NCBI GenBank assembly: GCA_965153455.1
Contig: OZ234496.1
Location: forward strand, 15,678,304 to 15,742,303
DNA: 64,000 nucleotides
Source of the DNA: Sphagnum compactum
Lineage: Eukaryota; Bryophyta; Sphagnopsida; Sphagnales
Direction of reading: 5' to 3'
The notes under the pieces are model-generated. The model did no database searches. It was given only the letters and a program-made list of their open reading frames with translations, and had not been told where the DNA came from. How positions within the stretch are numbered: the first letter of the stretch is position 1; each line of letters begins with the position of its first letter. The translations under genes were made by a program, and so were the position numbers. Positions 1 to 11,758 of the stretch are shown piece after piece.

Positions 1-2314
1 TCAATGGTGAATACCAACTAGCCATCTCATCAAACACAACATCTCTACTCACTTGCAACTTCCGAGTGGAAGGGCTGAAACATCTATATCCCTTTTGTTC
101 TGAGGAGTATCTAATGAAGATACATTTCTCAGCTTTTGGGTCTAGTTTTGATCTCTTCTCATCAGGATCATGCACGTATGCAATGCAACCAAACACTCTG
201 AGGTGTGAAACATCGGGTTTCTTGCCTGTGAATTTTTCTTCAGGTGTCATGCCATGAACTACCGCTATGGGTGTTCGATTTATGATGTAGACTGCAGTTG
301 CTACCGCTTTAGCCCAAAAGTAATCTGGCAAATTCTTCTCATTCAACATGGCACGTGCTATTTCTGCAATGTGCCTGTTTTTCCTTTCAGCAACTCCATT
401 CTGCTATGGGGAATAACTACATGAGTACTTCTTTTGAATTCCATGCTCCTTCAAGTACTCACTGAATTCATTTGAAAAGTACTCTCCCCCTCCATCGGAC
501 CTTAGGCACTTGATGCTCACACCTTTCTCCTTCTCCACCATTGCTTTGAAATTCAAAAAATGTTGAAACACTTCACCTTTGTGTTTCATGAAGTAGACCC
601 ACACCTTCCTTGTGTGGTCATCAATGAAACTCACGTAGTACTTGCATCCTCCAATGGATTTTGTCTTCATGGTCCACACATCTGAGTGGATCATTTCCAA
701 AGGTTTGGAACTTACATGAGTTGTTTGAGCTGGGAAAGGATGCCTAGCTTGCTTCCCCAATTGGCATGCTTCACAAACCTCTTACATCACCTCTTCTGCT
801 CCAAATTTGGGAAGACCTCCAACAAGTTTTTGTTTTTCCATGAGCTTAAGACGATGGAGATTAACATGACCAACTCGCTTGTGCCAAATTCCAATGTCTC
901 TAGCTCCTTTTCCATGTGTGAATAACATGGAATTCACCTCAGGCATGTTCACATCCAAGGTGAACATTCGTCCATTCCTTTCCCCTTTTGCAATCAATTT
1001 GCCTTGGTTCTTCATGTCTTCCACAAAACATCCATTTGGGTTGAATGTCACCTGTAAACTTTGTTCCACCATCTGGCCTACGGAGACCAATTGTTTTGTT
1101 ATGGTTGGAACATGAAGTACATCTTTCAGGTACTTTGTTTGCCCATCTTCCATGGACAATGGCACCTTGCCAATTTGTGTGATGGGATGTGTAGTGTCAT
1201 CACCAGTTTCCACAAACCCTAGTGTCTTCAAATCCTTTGCGTCTCTAAACCATTCTCCATGGCTAGTCATGTGGTTTGAAGCTCCAGAGTCCACATACCA
1301 GACATTGTTGTCTTATACACCTCCTACCATTGAATTTGCCATGTGCTGCATCACAAACAGTTGTTCATCACCTTGATTGCTAGTTGATGCATGATTCCCT
1401 TGTTGCAACTTTCCATTTCGTGCATCATGCTCCCTTTGATAACAGTTATTTGCCATGTGCCCAGGTTTCCTCCAGTAGTAGCAATTTGAATCGTTATTTC
1501 GTTGTTGACCTCGATGACTTCCACCACGACCTCCACGACTTCCTCGACTTCCTCTTCCTCCAAAGTTTCCTCGTCCACCTCCATGAGCTTGACTTTCATG
1601 TTGTTAATGTCCACCATGCGAGCTTCCGGGTCGACCTCGAAATGAGGTTTTACCACCTCTGCCTCTACCTCTATTGGTATTTGAGTAAAAAACACTTTCT
1701 TGTGATCCTCCATTGGATGAAGAACCAACAATTCTCATCTCTTCACTTATAAGTAGTGTTATTAAGTCTTGGAACTTGGGAAATGTTTCTCGAACTACAA
1801 TTGAGGTACGGAACTGACTATAGTATTTTCCAAGTCCATTTAAGGTCACGGCCACTAAATCTTCATCATCTACAGGGGCTCCTATAGATGCAAGAGCATC
1901 TGCAAGGTTTTTCACCTTTGTAGAATAGTCATTGATGTTCATCTTGTTTTTCTGTAGATTATGCAACTCTTGCTTGAGCTGCATTTTGCGGGCTTGTGTA
2001 TTGGTGCTGTACATCTTCACCAATGTATCCCAAGCTTGCTTGGGTGATTTTGCATCTTGAATATGCACAATCATGGAATCGGACACACTCACAGAAAGCC
2101 AATACAAGACTTTCCTTGCTTTTTCATGCCAAGTTTTATTGGCTTGAATTTGTTGTTGTGTGGGGTTTTCTAGGAGAGGAGGTTCTTTCTCATCACCAGT
2201 TATGAATTCCTAGTAGCCTTTCCCCATCAAGAAATTCATAATCCTAAATTTCCACACTTGGAAATTGTTCTTGTCTAGAATCTCAATTGCAATTTGAGAA
2301 AAACCGTCCGCCAT
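1..2314 (-). mobile_element. Ty1/Copia retrotransposon, gag-protease-integrase part, decayed
   Basis: Reads leftward from an ATG at 2314 (protein starts MADGFSQIAIEIL). In order: a UBN2-type gag (around 1607-2314), an Arg/Gly-rich stretch, a zinc knuckle near 1450-1490, an aspartic protease signature (VDSGASNHMTS, near 1290), the pre-integrase HKRVGHVN segment and the integrase core (HSDVW, SFIDDHTRKVWVYFMK, LRSDGGGEYFSNEF, then QNGVAERKNR). The frame runs into the window edge before reverse transcriptase. All parts share one frame with no frameshift, but five nonsense codons interrupt it: TAG 2210-2212, TAA 1604-1606, TAA 1313-1315, TAA 782-784 and TAG 404-406. The zinc knuckle reads CYYW where CxxC is expected, so one zinc ligand is lost. 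The element is therefore dead at protein level. Family assignment is firm. Confidence 0.93.
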
Positions 2315-2883
2315 CTCTCAAGGCACTACTCAATGTCTTCTTGGGGTTTCAAAATGATTTTAATTCCTTCCTTGGGTTTCTAGGGTTAGGGTTAGGGTTT
2401 TCCTTCCTTAGGTTTCTAGGATTAAGGTTAGGGCTGAACAAGATAGACCTTGCATATGTATGTATGTCTTGAGTATTATACGAAATTCTATATTATACAT
2501 AGGTTTTACGTATGGGTACGTATTTCGTATAATATTTCGTATGGTATTAAGTACATGATTACATACCACACTTTTGTACGAAGGTCTGGATAATGTATTT
2601 GCGCTTCCCAATTTTCAAACTCCTTCCTTCAAGTTCTCCCAAGTTGTATTTGCTCCACTTCAAAACTTTGCTTTGGTGTCTTCTCAAAATAAACTTCTGT
2701 CACAGCAACTTTGCAAAGCTACTCCACACACATATGACCTTGGATTGATCTAAAATTTTGGTGAAACATAGAACACTATGTCTACTACCTTCTCTCAAAA
2801 TTTCAGCTCATTTAACTTCATAAATTGAGAGATCTTGCTACTTCCTCATAAACATGATTGTACCCTGCAAAAAGGTCCAAACT
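2315..2883. other. Copia 5' leader/LTR zone and spacer
   Basis: This lies upstream of the Copia gag start in element orientation, so the leader and 5' LTR should be here, but I could not place LTR ends or a tRNA-Met primer site. A short telomere-like motif (TAGGG repeated) sits at 2380-2400. AT-rich CGTATAATATTTCGTATGG-type repeats lie at 2470-2545. About 33 bp at 2850-2883 (CATAAACATGATTG...) recurs next to the other UPF1 fragment at 49448-49482. Confidence 0.4.
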
Positions 2884-5757
2884 AAATATTGCTCAAATGA
2901 AGATTGGGCAAGTCCAGCATGAGCAGCCTTCTTGGACATAATTATAGGGCCTAGCTAACAGTGGTCTCCAACGAATATCAACTGCCAACACACAAAAACA
3001 TTCCACTTCAGGAAATTTTCTACCCACATACATGCACAGCCTACTAAACACGAAGATCTGTGCATATGAGGAGATGTGCAAACACTTCAGACCAGAATAA
3101 AGGGGTAGTGTTACTGGCATATCTGACTAGAACTCCCTAGTGCACTACAGATGGAAGACAACCATATAGCACAGAAAATAAATTGCACATGTTTAGCCCC
3201 CATCACTAATGGGATTAAACACTCAGGCTCTGAGCTTGTGTCGACTTGTGTATTAAAACCTACACAGCCAAGACAGGCTTCATCTTAGAAAGTGATATGA
3301 CAACTCTTTTAGTAAGACTCGGTCAATGCTAACACTACAGACATCAACACATTGAATCAGAATGAAGCAAGTGTCCAAGACACATACTATCTGTGATTGA
3401 TGTGGCAGTGGCTCCCAAGTGGTCTAAGATGCAGGTCATGCACATATGGACTTGACATGATGAAGAGGAGTGAAAATTGACAAAAGAGGAAATTGGCAAG
3501 ACAAGGGTCACCCATACCCACACATGTAGAACAAATCACATCAGCACTCTGAAATTTCTCTCTCTGTTGCCCTTTTCAATGCTTTATACTTCTTCTCATT
3601 AGCACTTGACAGCTCACCTAGATGGTCAAACAGAAAAGGTTAGCGCCTAGGTACAAGTTTCCATAACCACCCAAATGTTGGTCAGCACATAACTATGTCT
3701 ACTGTTCACCACAGCACCTATCTCAGGGGCAATTTCTGACAGAATATCTGCAAGTGTTTTTCATGTAATGAAGATATGGGTCTTACCCACTTCTGATCAT
3801 TATGCATGCAAAAAAACAAGTAGAATGTCTAAAACCTTAAACTGCTTCATCTTTATCCTCCAGCAAGAATAAAAGGTACAACTTGCAATAGTCCTGAATC
3901 AACAGAGACATGAAGGTATGAATATGTCATGACAGTCCAGAAAAAGTGCATAATCAACAACAAAGACAAAATACACACCAAGCTCATCTTTCAAAAGCTG
4001 CAATTTTTGCAGTTCACTCTTATCTATTCCATCAAGATGTCTCACTTGTTGGCCAACAACTCACCACGTTATGGAGCTGCAAGACTAAACTAGAAAAATT
4101 CTCCAACCTGAATGTTTGCAAAATATACCACTTCGACTAACTGTTGGAACTAGACACAAGTCATCCTTATCATGTAATCAACATCACCATAAAACAAACA
4201 GGGAGAACCTGATAGTGGAGAGTGAGGTGCTCCATAGCTCACAACTTCTCTTGATTTGGCACATAATCACACCACCTGCAATAAGAGATTAAAGAAATTT
4301 GATACTCAACATTGAGTGGACATAGTTCACCCTACTTGTACTAATATCATTACAGGCATATTGATGATTCTCAGATTTTCTGACGTTATACTAGTTTGTT
4401 TCTTTGTGCTCAGAGTTTTCACTTGGACCATTCCCCTGTTTAATTTCAAAGCATAGCGCAACTCCTGTTGTAGGTCCCTAAACATCCATCAAACTGAAAT
4501 GACTTACTTAACACTAAAGTAGAAGCATACCTTCAATCCTTTTGCACTTATCTTCTTAGCAAGCTGGTCCTCTGCAACATTGCTTGGAGCACAAACCAGA
4601 ACTTGTTCAGTGCCTCCCCCAATCAGCTAAAGTGATTACAAGATAAAGTTGTAAAGACAGTCCAAAGAAGCTAAAATATTCGTGGAAGGACCAAGAGCAA
4701 GGATTTCAGTGGATTCCCTAACCCTGGCCCTGCTTTGCCAGATGGTACACAATCATTGCAAAGGTCACTGTCTTCCCAGCCCCAGGAGGCTCTTGTATCA
4801 AGCTCACTGGCCTTGCAACACACTCTTGACAGCATACACCTACATATGATCCATACAGGTCACAGCTAGCTCATCAAGAGAAAGGTTTGGCAACATCACC
4901 CGAAACAGAGCTATCTGACAAACCATACATTAGCTCTTGTATAATGAATGCAATAATTGGGAGGCATTCAAGTCAGGAAGTCATGGCACTCCAAATTGCA
5001 GAGGGAGAGTGTTGTGAACTGTTTGGGGTTCCACTTCATGTTCCAAAAGCCGATGGTAGATGTATCTGAAATAACATAAGAACGCATCATTCTTTGCCAA
5101 CATGTCTCTGAAGAATTCAAGCTCATACATCTAGGAGCAAAACATTGTAAAATAGACATAAATGTACAAAACAAGGCTCACCAGCACACAATACTGCAGT
5201 ATGTTTTAACTATGTTCGTAGGTCCTCATTGGCTTACAGTGGGTAGAACAAGCAATGCGGTTGCAGGAAACTAAACTCACCACAAAAAGCTAACCTCCGT
5301 ACCCACTCACACTAGTCTCATCCACAGCAAATGTCTTCATGGCAAGTTGCATGTGATCAAAGCTGGTGCTCTTCCAAACAAAGTCAACATTGAAATTATG
5401 TTTCACATCAATGGGGACCGCTGCCATACACCAGTAGACAATAACCATCAATTTCTGCTTTCTTCTGGCACCTACTAGTGCTGAATAAGACAAATAGTGC
5501 TGCATTGCTAATGAAATTCTTCACCAAGAAATTCCTACAAAACCCAGACAATTGCTTTGAACTGATAGTGCAAATTGGCCTTGGAAGCAAAAAGTGACTT
5601 GCACCTTACCTAATTGGCTCGTAACTCAAGAGCCACCTCCTCATATGCTGTCAACTTCATCTCAGACACACAATGAATCCTGGATACTTGATTTATTACC
5701 ATTTGAAGTTCCAGCGACAGCAGCAGCAGCAGCATCATCCAATAATGCAACTATTAC
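2884..5757 (-). pseudogene. UPF1: UPF1 gene fragment A (inverted, internally deleted, introns retained)
   Basis: The reverse complement matches the intact UPF1 gene of this window. About 5690-5757 matches part of exon 1 (near 52512-52578, the LDDAA...ASNGN region). It is joined near 5680 directly to sequence just before exon 7 (near 54547). Collinearity then continues through introns and exons to exon 16 (near 57530). Retained introns show a DNA-level duplication, not a processed copy. Lesions include: deletion of about 2 kb (end of exon 1 to intron 6); TAG in place of the last CAG of exon 7 (near 5615); a one-base loss just before the Walker A codons (near 4810); and a GT to GG change at the exon 10 donor (near 4720). 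No functional helicase could be made. Its right edge abuts a GACGGATG-family end at 5763. Confidence 0.88.
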
Positions 5758-5762
5758 ATATA

Positions 5763-5835
5763 GTAAAAGACGTCGGGATGAGAAATGAAGCTTCCCCTGA
5801 ATCCATCTGTCCCGTCATCCATCCGGATGGATGCA
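5763..5835 (-). repeat. GACGGATG-family terminal sequence next to UPF1 fragment A
   Basis: Contains AAAAGACGTCGGGATGA, then GAAGCTTCCCCTGAATCC, then CCCGTCATCCATCC. The same ordered block occurs in reverse complement at 36622-36690 beside the helicase fragment, and in variants at 25545-25592, 26235-26372, 28165-28250, 32815-32940, 35095-35155 and 40245-40315. It directly joins the end of the UPF1 fragment, so it probably marks the border of a cargo-carrying repeat. Confidence 0.65.
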
Positions 5836-6410
5836 ACTATGTCATCCCCACTATTCAAAATAGAAGCATAGGGGCTTCCACGTGACACATCATTTTAGCT
5901 TATATATGTGACAATCAAAAAAGAAAACCACCAAAAGAGAAGGGCCAGTTTGTTCAAATGTAAGTTAACTCCCATTTTAGAAAGTATTTTCTTAGTAGGC
6001 CAACTAAGGCTCATGCAAACCTGCCTAGACAGAAGAGCACCACCTCTTGAGCAAAAAATCCCTCCTTCATCCTGGAATAAAAATGTTGTGCCCTCCTCAG
6101 TCCATGCTATGGAATTAAAGGGAGGTGCTATTGGGACACCCTTAGGGAACCCATTGGGAACTTGAAAGGAACATGTTGGGAACAAAGGAAAAATGAAAAA
6201 AAAAATCTTTCCCCCCCAACCCAAAACTTAAAAAATTTGGGCCTTTTGAGTGCATGCTGAGCCTTCCCATTGGCTGCATGAAATTTCTATTTCCAAAACT
6301 GTTTGTCACCATATAAATTTGGGGTACTTAGTTAGTATTAAGGATACCATATTTACCAGGGTTAGAAGCATCCTAAAAAACTTCAGGGCTTTTACCAGTG
6401 TGGGTGCCGG
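5836..6410. other. Non-coding spacer with a dispersed repeat
   Basis: No gene seen. The stretch 6120-6295 (GGGAACCCATTGGGAACTTG, then a block ending GAGTGCATGCTGAGCC..CATTGGCTG) is related to 45365-45520 upstream of the lectin kinase, so it is a dispersed repeat of unknown class. Confidence 0.4.
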
Positions 6411-6607
6411 TTCACCCGTCACAAGTAGTGCAAACATCAAGATTTTCAGCGGCCAGGGTTTCAATAGATACATGCGAAATGTCGTATATAAAGAGGTTTT
6501 GGAAATATAGTTTGTAATTGTAATTTTGTAATATGTACTGTCTAATGCACACACACCTGTGTATTAGGCACAGGTGTGTGTGCATTTGACAGTACATATT
6601 ATAAAAT
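6411..6607. repeat. Inverted terminal repeat (type beta) fused head-to-head to a second copy
   Basis: 6411-6560 is the reverse-oriented TIR also seen forward at 39105-39275 and reversed at 10217-10342. Shared blocks include GTCACAAGTAGTGCAAACAT and TGTAATTTTGTAATATGTAC. At 6561-6607 a second, forward terminus starts. The two form a near-perfect hairpin of about 38-nt arms (6523-6560 and 6568-6606) around TATTAGG. Confidence 0.7.
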
Positions 6608-6899
6608 GTCCAGTCGTCCCTCTGTCCATCCGTCCGGTCGTCCATGCGAATCGACACCTTTGAAGCTCCGAGGTTGCCGGTTGCACACCATCCCTCTACT
6701 AAGTCTAACACTGCGGCTTTCTGCCCACCAAGAATGGGCAAGAAATAAACCAGGAATGGCCTTCCATCCATGTCCCTATTTAGATACATCATCATCCTCC
6801 ATGTGTTGCTTGCTTGCTAGACGGTGCATAAATAATCACCATGTATGATGAATAATATTTACACATGACCACATGTAATGCGTTTTTTTAATTTTTTTC

Positions 6900-7262
6900 G
6901 GTCAATTTTGTAAGGCATCGATCCTGCTTTTCAGAAAGTTTGGATGAGTTCGAAGTTTGCCGGTTCTGATGGTGAGCAAGTCCAATTTGCGAAAGACTTT
7001 GAAGAGCTTGCCGATCTTGAAGAGTTTATGGAGTATCAAGATTAGTTGCACCTAGAGGAAGCTACTCGAGAGTTATTGGATGTGGATATTGAGGACGGTA
7101 GGACTCTTGGACTTTCCTGAGCTTTTTTTTTTTTTTGTTCTTTTCTCTATCCAGTCGGAATCACCTCCCGAGGAAGAGCCACACATACCAGATTCAACAG
7201 CCACGTACCGTGATATAAAGACGGTGGGTGCCATTTTGACAATTAAACATCAAAATGTGTAG
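6900..7262 (+). pseudogene. Possible decayed coding remnant, unidentified
   Basis: One frame from about 6920 reads protein-like acidic sequence (QKVWMSSKFAGSDGEQVQ, then FAKDFEELADLEEFMEYQD), meets a TAG and continues as LHLEEATRELLDVDIEDG. A further acidic stretch (SESPPEEEPHIPDS) follows in 7155-7262. The composition differs from the flanking AT-rich DNA. I do not recognise a family; transposon-associated protein or captured exon are both possible. Confidence 0.25.
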
Positions 7263-8700
7263 TTAACACTGTAAGTTCTTTGTAGATTTCCAAGATGTCG
7301 TTCAACTCTACTATGAAAGCAAGGTGTATGTAGTACAGATTGTACTGATGCTGGAGTTGGCAAAGCCGCTTGGCTAGATGTAGTATTCCAATACCTACAA
7401 TACCAAATTCGAGGCGGCTTCAATTCCAAGCTGTGCATCAGAGTGTGTTCTTTGCTTCAAAATTTGGCAGTGAATTGCTGTTGATGATGAGAGAACATGA
7501 AAATAGATATCAAAAGTTTGCTTGCCCCTAAAAAATGTGGGTTTCTTCAACTGCTGTGCAAATGATCTTCATGTGTGTTATCTGATGATCCTTCTTCAGC
7601 GTCTGGAAATATTTTTGGCAGGGTTTTTCCCTTCTTGATTTGGCAGCTTTGTCATTACTCCAATCCTTTGCACATGGTACCTTGCTTTTTCATTTGACTC
7701 ATGAATGACAACAACAAAAAAGAAGAAAATGGAAGAGAAGAAAATGATGGTGGAAGAGAAGAAGAACAAAGAAAGCACTAATGAGAGAAAAAAAAAGAAA
7801 AAAAAAGAAAACCTTTGGACAAAGGATATGACGGACGTGAGGACAAGTATATACCTTTGGACAAAAGATGTGACTAACATAAGGTGTCACGTGTGGTGCT
7901 ATTGGGAACAAGAGTTTGGAAAACCTATGGGAACTGCTAGGTTTGATGAAAGAACCGGCAAAGACCCAGCAGTTTTAGGTGCATGTTTGATTTATTTTAA
8001 GGAATTGAGATATAACTAGTGGTTTGCAAGGTGAGTATTTGAAAACTAACCTGTATGCATAATGTATTATTTAAAAAAAAACCCAAGTAAATTGATAACC
8101 AGGGGTATTACTTTGCCAATGAAATTGTTAACTCATGAATCTAAATTTTTCAAAAAGATTGATACCTTATGTGATCCAAATTTTTAAATAGTATTATTAT
8201 TTACTATTTTCCCTCTCAAAATCACTTCTTTTTCAATTTTCCAATTTTTAATTTCACTTTTCTGCGAAATTTTCCAATAAATAAAAGGGCCGGCTCAGAC
8301 TTACACTAGAAAGCTGACAGTGTTTTTGTGTTATTGATGTGGGCCAGGATGAGGCTGTCCATGGAGATATATTTAGATAAGTTTGACCCACTTTCTATGG
8401 TCACACCACGAGGAGTGTTTTGTGTAAACAAGGGGGATACTGATCTTAACATGGTGAGTTTGAAGCAAAATAAAACAAGCAGTCTAGCGAACAGGCAGGG
8501 CAACAAATACACCAAAAAAGGTATACATGCACACACGGCACCAGCAGATAAGAGTGCAGGAGAGACCCCCCTCCAAGATTGTGATATCAATATTAGCAAC
8601 AAACTTAACATATATTTTCCATAATGCCCGAAGACATACAAGAATGTATGTGTGCACTCATTGCGCAACATGGTAGTGTTTTGGCTGCTTTGGCGACCCT
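7263..8700. other. Non-coding spacer, low-complexity
   Basis: No supportable gene. 7705-7815 is a purine-rich GAA/AAG tract that creates a Lys/Glu-rich ORF. 8040-8280 is AT-rich. Nothing else recognised. Confidence 0.4.
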
Positions 8701-8705
8701 TCAAT

Positions 8706-8881
8706 GAAGCTTCCCCTTAATTCGGACGGACAGTAGCTGCGGACAGTAGTTAAATATAACGAGGACGTCGTGAAGCTTCCCCTTAATCCGGATGGACAGT
8801 AGCTACGGACAGTAGCTAAATATAGCAAGGACGTCGTGAAGCTTCCCCTTAATCCGGACGGACAATAGCTAAATATAGCGA
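8706..8881. repeat. 66-bp tandem array of the GACGGATG family
   Basis: GAAGCTTCCCCTTAAT starts at 8706, 8772 and 8838, giving exact 66-bp spacing and about 2.7 units. Each unit continues CGGACGGACAGTAGCT...AAATATA(A/G)C then GAGGACGTCGT. The same unit occurs singly at 32815-32870 and in reverse complement at 26280-26372. Confidence 0.9.
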
Positions 8882-10216
8882 GACTTGCACATGCTAGCAG
8901 TTTAGGTTCTTGGGGAGGGAAGAAAAGGTGTGGGTGGAGCAAAAGAGCAGGCGCGCTCTTGAATACAAACAAAAGTGAAGTGAGAATTGGCATCTCTAAG
9001 CCTGGGCGCTTCACCTTGCTGCCATGCAACTGTTGCTCCATTGCGCTTCACCTTTGCTGCCATACAATAAGTGAAGGGATTAAGCTCAGAGCAGCAATTG
9101 TTGTAAGAGGAGTTCTTAGGTAAAGAAACCTGCCCAAACAAGCCCAACCAAACAAGATCTTTTTTTTTTCAGGAAAGGGGAGCAATATGTCCAACCTACT
9201 TGGCAAAAAAATCTGCAGGAAGAAAACAGGTGAGGGGCAGCTAGAAGTTGTAGAGAGGTGCATACCAAGATGGTACCAATTTCATTCTGGTGAAGATGAC
9301 ATCCACACCTAGAATCTTCATAGCAGAACAAGAATCCACACCAGAAAACCTCAATTTTAACATAAATGATTTGTATCCCCCACAATGTTGCATGGTCTTC
9401 AGTTTTGCATTACAAAGCAAAACTCTTCAAATTACAGCATGTCACCTTCCTTACATATCATTCTACCAATGTTGTCAATGCAATTGAAACAGTTAATAGT
9501 TGTATCAACTTTGTAGTGCAGTGCATGTGATTAGCAAAAAAGATTGCAAAGGAACAGCAGTATGTGTAGGAACGTGATGGGGAATGTATACCAAGCCAAG
9601 AGAGAAGATTAGAACTGCAAAATTTGGGGCAGGAGGCAGAAGTAGCGCAGGCCATGCAACTAGTGATGGCATGACATTCCATACAAACAAAGTGTACAAG
9701 AAGTTAGGTGTATGTGCAGACATAACTGGCTTCCCCTCCTGACAATTGTGCATAGAACACCCAAGTTTTGCACCAAATGCTAAACAATTGACACTATGGC
9801 AAAAAGATGTCCCAAAGACCATGGCACAAGGAGGTGCTGGAGGTGATTGAAGCAGAGTGCAAACCTGAATAGTTGGCCATAGCAAGGCCCCAATGTACGA
9901 CACCAAGAAATGTGACAATGACTGTAGCATATGCCGCCTGTGCCTCAGCTGCACTACAAACAACGCCTCCTGGTACCCCCTTCCCCTTTTACATCAGCTT
10001 CTTTGCATCACACTTCATATGTAATGCATCAAGAAACCTCAATAACTTCACAAAAATGTGGCACATGGGAGTCATGTTGTTGCAAGGCAGAATCCTTCTT
10101 TCTTTTTCAAGTACGTCCTCTGCATTATTGCTAAGTAGAAATCCAAGCGTAAGGGATACACATTTTGGAATCTGCCAATCTACTTGAGTATCATCATGCT
10201 AGCAGAGGCTAGCTGT
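8882..10216. other. Spacer with no identified gene
   Basis: Moderately GC-balanced sequence with a short internal duplication at 9006-9065 (GCGCTTCACCTTTGCTGCCAT-like, twice). A 152-codon ORF on the minus strand (9505-9963) has no recognisable domain and a Cys/Leu/Pro-rich composition. I see nothing else. Confidence 0.35.
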
Positions 10217-10342
10217 ATGTTACTATTTCACGGGTCACAAGTAATGTAAACATCAAGATTTTCAACGGCCAGGGTCCCCATGGATACATGCGGAATGTCG
10301 TATGTAAAGACGTGTTGGAAATGTAGTTTGTAATTGTAATTT
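10217..10342 (-). repeat. TIR type beta, reverse orientation
   Basis: GTCACAAGTAATGTAAACAT ... GGAAATGTAGTTTGTAATTG ... TTTTGTAGA is the same terminus as 6411-6545 and the reverse of 39140-39275. It borders the partial GT31-locus copy that follows. Confidence 0.65.
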
Positions 10343-10835
10343 TGTAGAATCTTGTGCGGAAATTCTTCTTCTTCTACAATGCTCATGGTGATGAGGGATT
10401 TGATGTGTGCGGAAGTTGTTATTAAAGAGTAGCTGACTCACATTCATCAGATCCAGAAGAACAGAAGAAGATCAATCTGCAGTGTTGTTAAGAGATTTGA
10501 TGTGCGGGGAAGTCCTGCAGTGGCCTACTGAAATTTATAATGGCAATACTGAATCCTTAAGATTCTATACAACCATGCTGCCATTTGATGATTACATGAA
10601 AACCTGAGCAAATTCCACCAGTAGAAGATGCAACAACATCCTTTTCTTCCACACCACAACTGTGTAGTCTCTGATGCATCTGCAATGTCTTAAATTTGCA
10701 CTTGGTACAAATCAAGAGCATGAGTTCACTCTTTCTCTCATGCTTTATCTCTCTTCCAGTGAAATTCTGTCACTTACTGGTGTTTGGCGTTGTGCAGTTT
10801 GATGTTTTTGGAAATGCACTTGGATTGCCCCTGTG
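10343..10835 (+). pseudogene. Truncated fourth copy of the captured GT31/DUF604 locus (5' flank and first codons only)
   Basis: Collinear with 33140-33610. It contains the tail of the small upstream ORF (ATGCTCATGGTGATGAGGGA), about 400 bp of presumed intron, an acceptor GTTGTGCAG and then the first 10 codons of the DUF604 exon (FDVFGNALGL). Sequence diverges after 10835, so the glycosyltransferase exon is cut off. Only DNA similarity to the other copies identifies it. Confidence 0.75.
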
Positions 10836-11695
10836 CCATATTGGGAATCAAAATTGGCTACAGCAGCTGATTCCGCGATTCGACCTTTTGATAGCAACCA
10901 ATCTGCTAATTCTGCCACAAGCACTAGAAGAAAACTGGGTTTTTGTAACCAACCAATTTGCGACTAGTTGCGACTATTTGACATTTACAACTATTGTTGG
11001 TTATATTTACAACTACTTTTTGCATTTGCTCTTGCTTACAACTACTCTATGACTAACTTGCATCTAATGGATTTTTTCATCCTTTCATTTGGATAGCTTT
11101 CAACATAATTTCCATCCAAGAAGACCCTTCTACCTACCATTAGTTGCAAATGTCACCAAATGAGTCGTAGCCCTGTGGGTATTCCAAATGTATTATACAT
11201 ATTTTAGGCATAAGGGCTCCACAATTGTATATTGAATGCATTCTGTACAAGGGCCATTTCTGTACAATTTGATATCAGCAAATGCTGCGATGCAAGGTCA
11301 AGGCAACCCTCCCTATACTCCGAGTGACTGTCAACTGGCTTCACTCTTCAACAAACTTTTGGTCCAAGGGAAGCTTATGATCTGCACCTACTCCTTCAAC
11401 TTCATCCAAACTACAAAGGTTGTGTGGTACAACACTTTTGGCTAAAACACAAAAAAAATTATAACCAAAAATCTATAATAAAAGTGCCAATTGAAACCCC
11501 ATTATGTTTTTCTCAGATTTTCAAAAGCCATAAATCGACCAAAATTTAAGAAAAATCGCCAGATTTCTTTACATGCTTCAACTAGGTAGGCCAAATCTGA
11601 CTAAATCTTCCTCACCCCTTTTGGCTACGACACAAAATTGATCACTAAATGTTTTTACAGAAATTTATTTTTAAAAAATTAAGAAAAAAAACAGG

Positions 11696-11700
<5 letters not shown>

Positions 11701-11737
<37 letters not shown>

Positions 11738-11758
11738 TGTGTGTGTTTGTTTGTTTGT
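11701..11758. repeat. (GA)n/(GT)n microsatellite
   Basis: GA dinucleotides from about 11700 to 11734, then GT and GTTT units to 11763. Related simple tracts in the captured gene region: (GAG/GAA)n 11928-11988, poly-G 12109-12123, (GA)n 12531-12575, (CT)n/(CA)n 13100-13132 and (CT)n 13901-13937. Confidence 0.9.

Noticed and set aside
1351-1731. 126-codon minus-strand ORF rich in Val/Glu
   Set aside because: Shadow of the Copia gag; the true frame is offset by one and encodes the Gly/Arg-rich stretch and zinc knuckle.
7705-8019. Lys/Glu-rich ORF
   Set aside because: Product of a purine-rich microsatellite tract.
9505-9963. 152-codon minus-strand ORF
   Set aside because: No domain, signal or homology recognised; odd Cys/His/Pro composition; openness alone is not enough.
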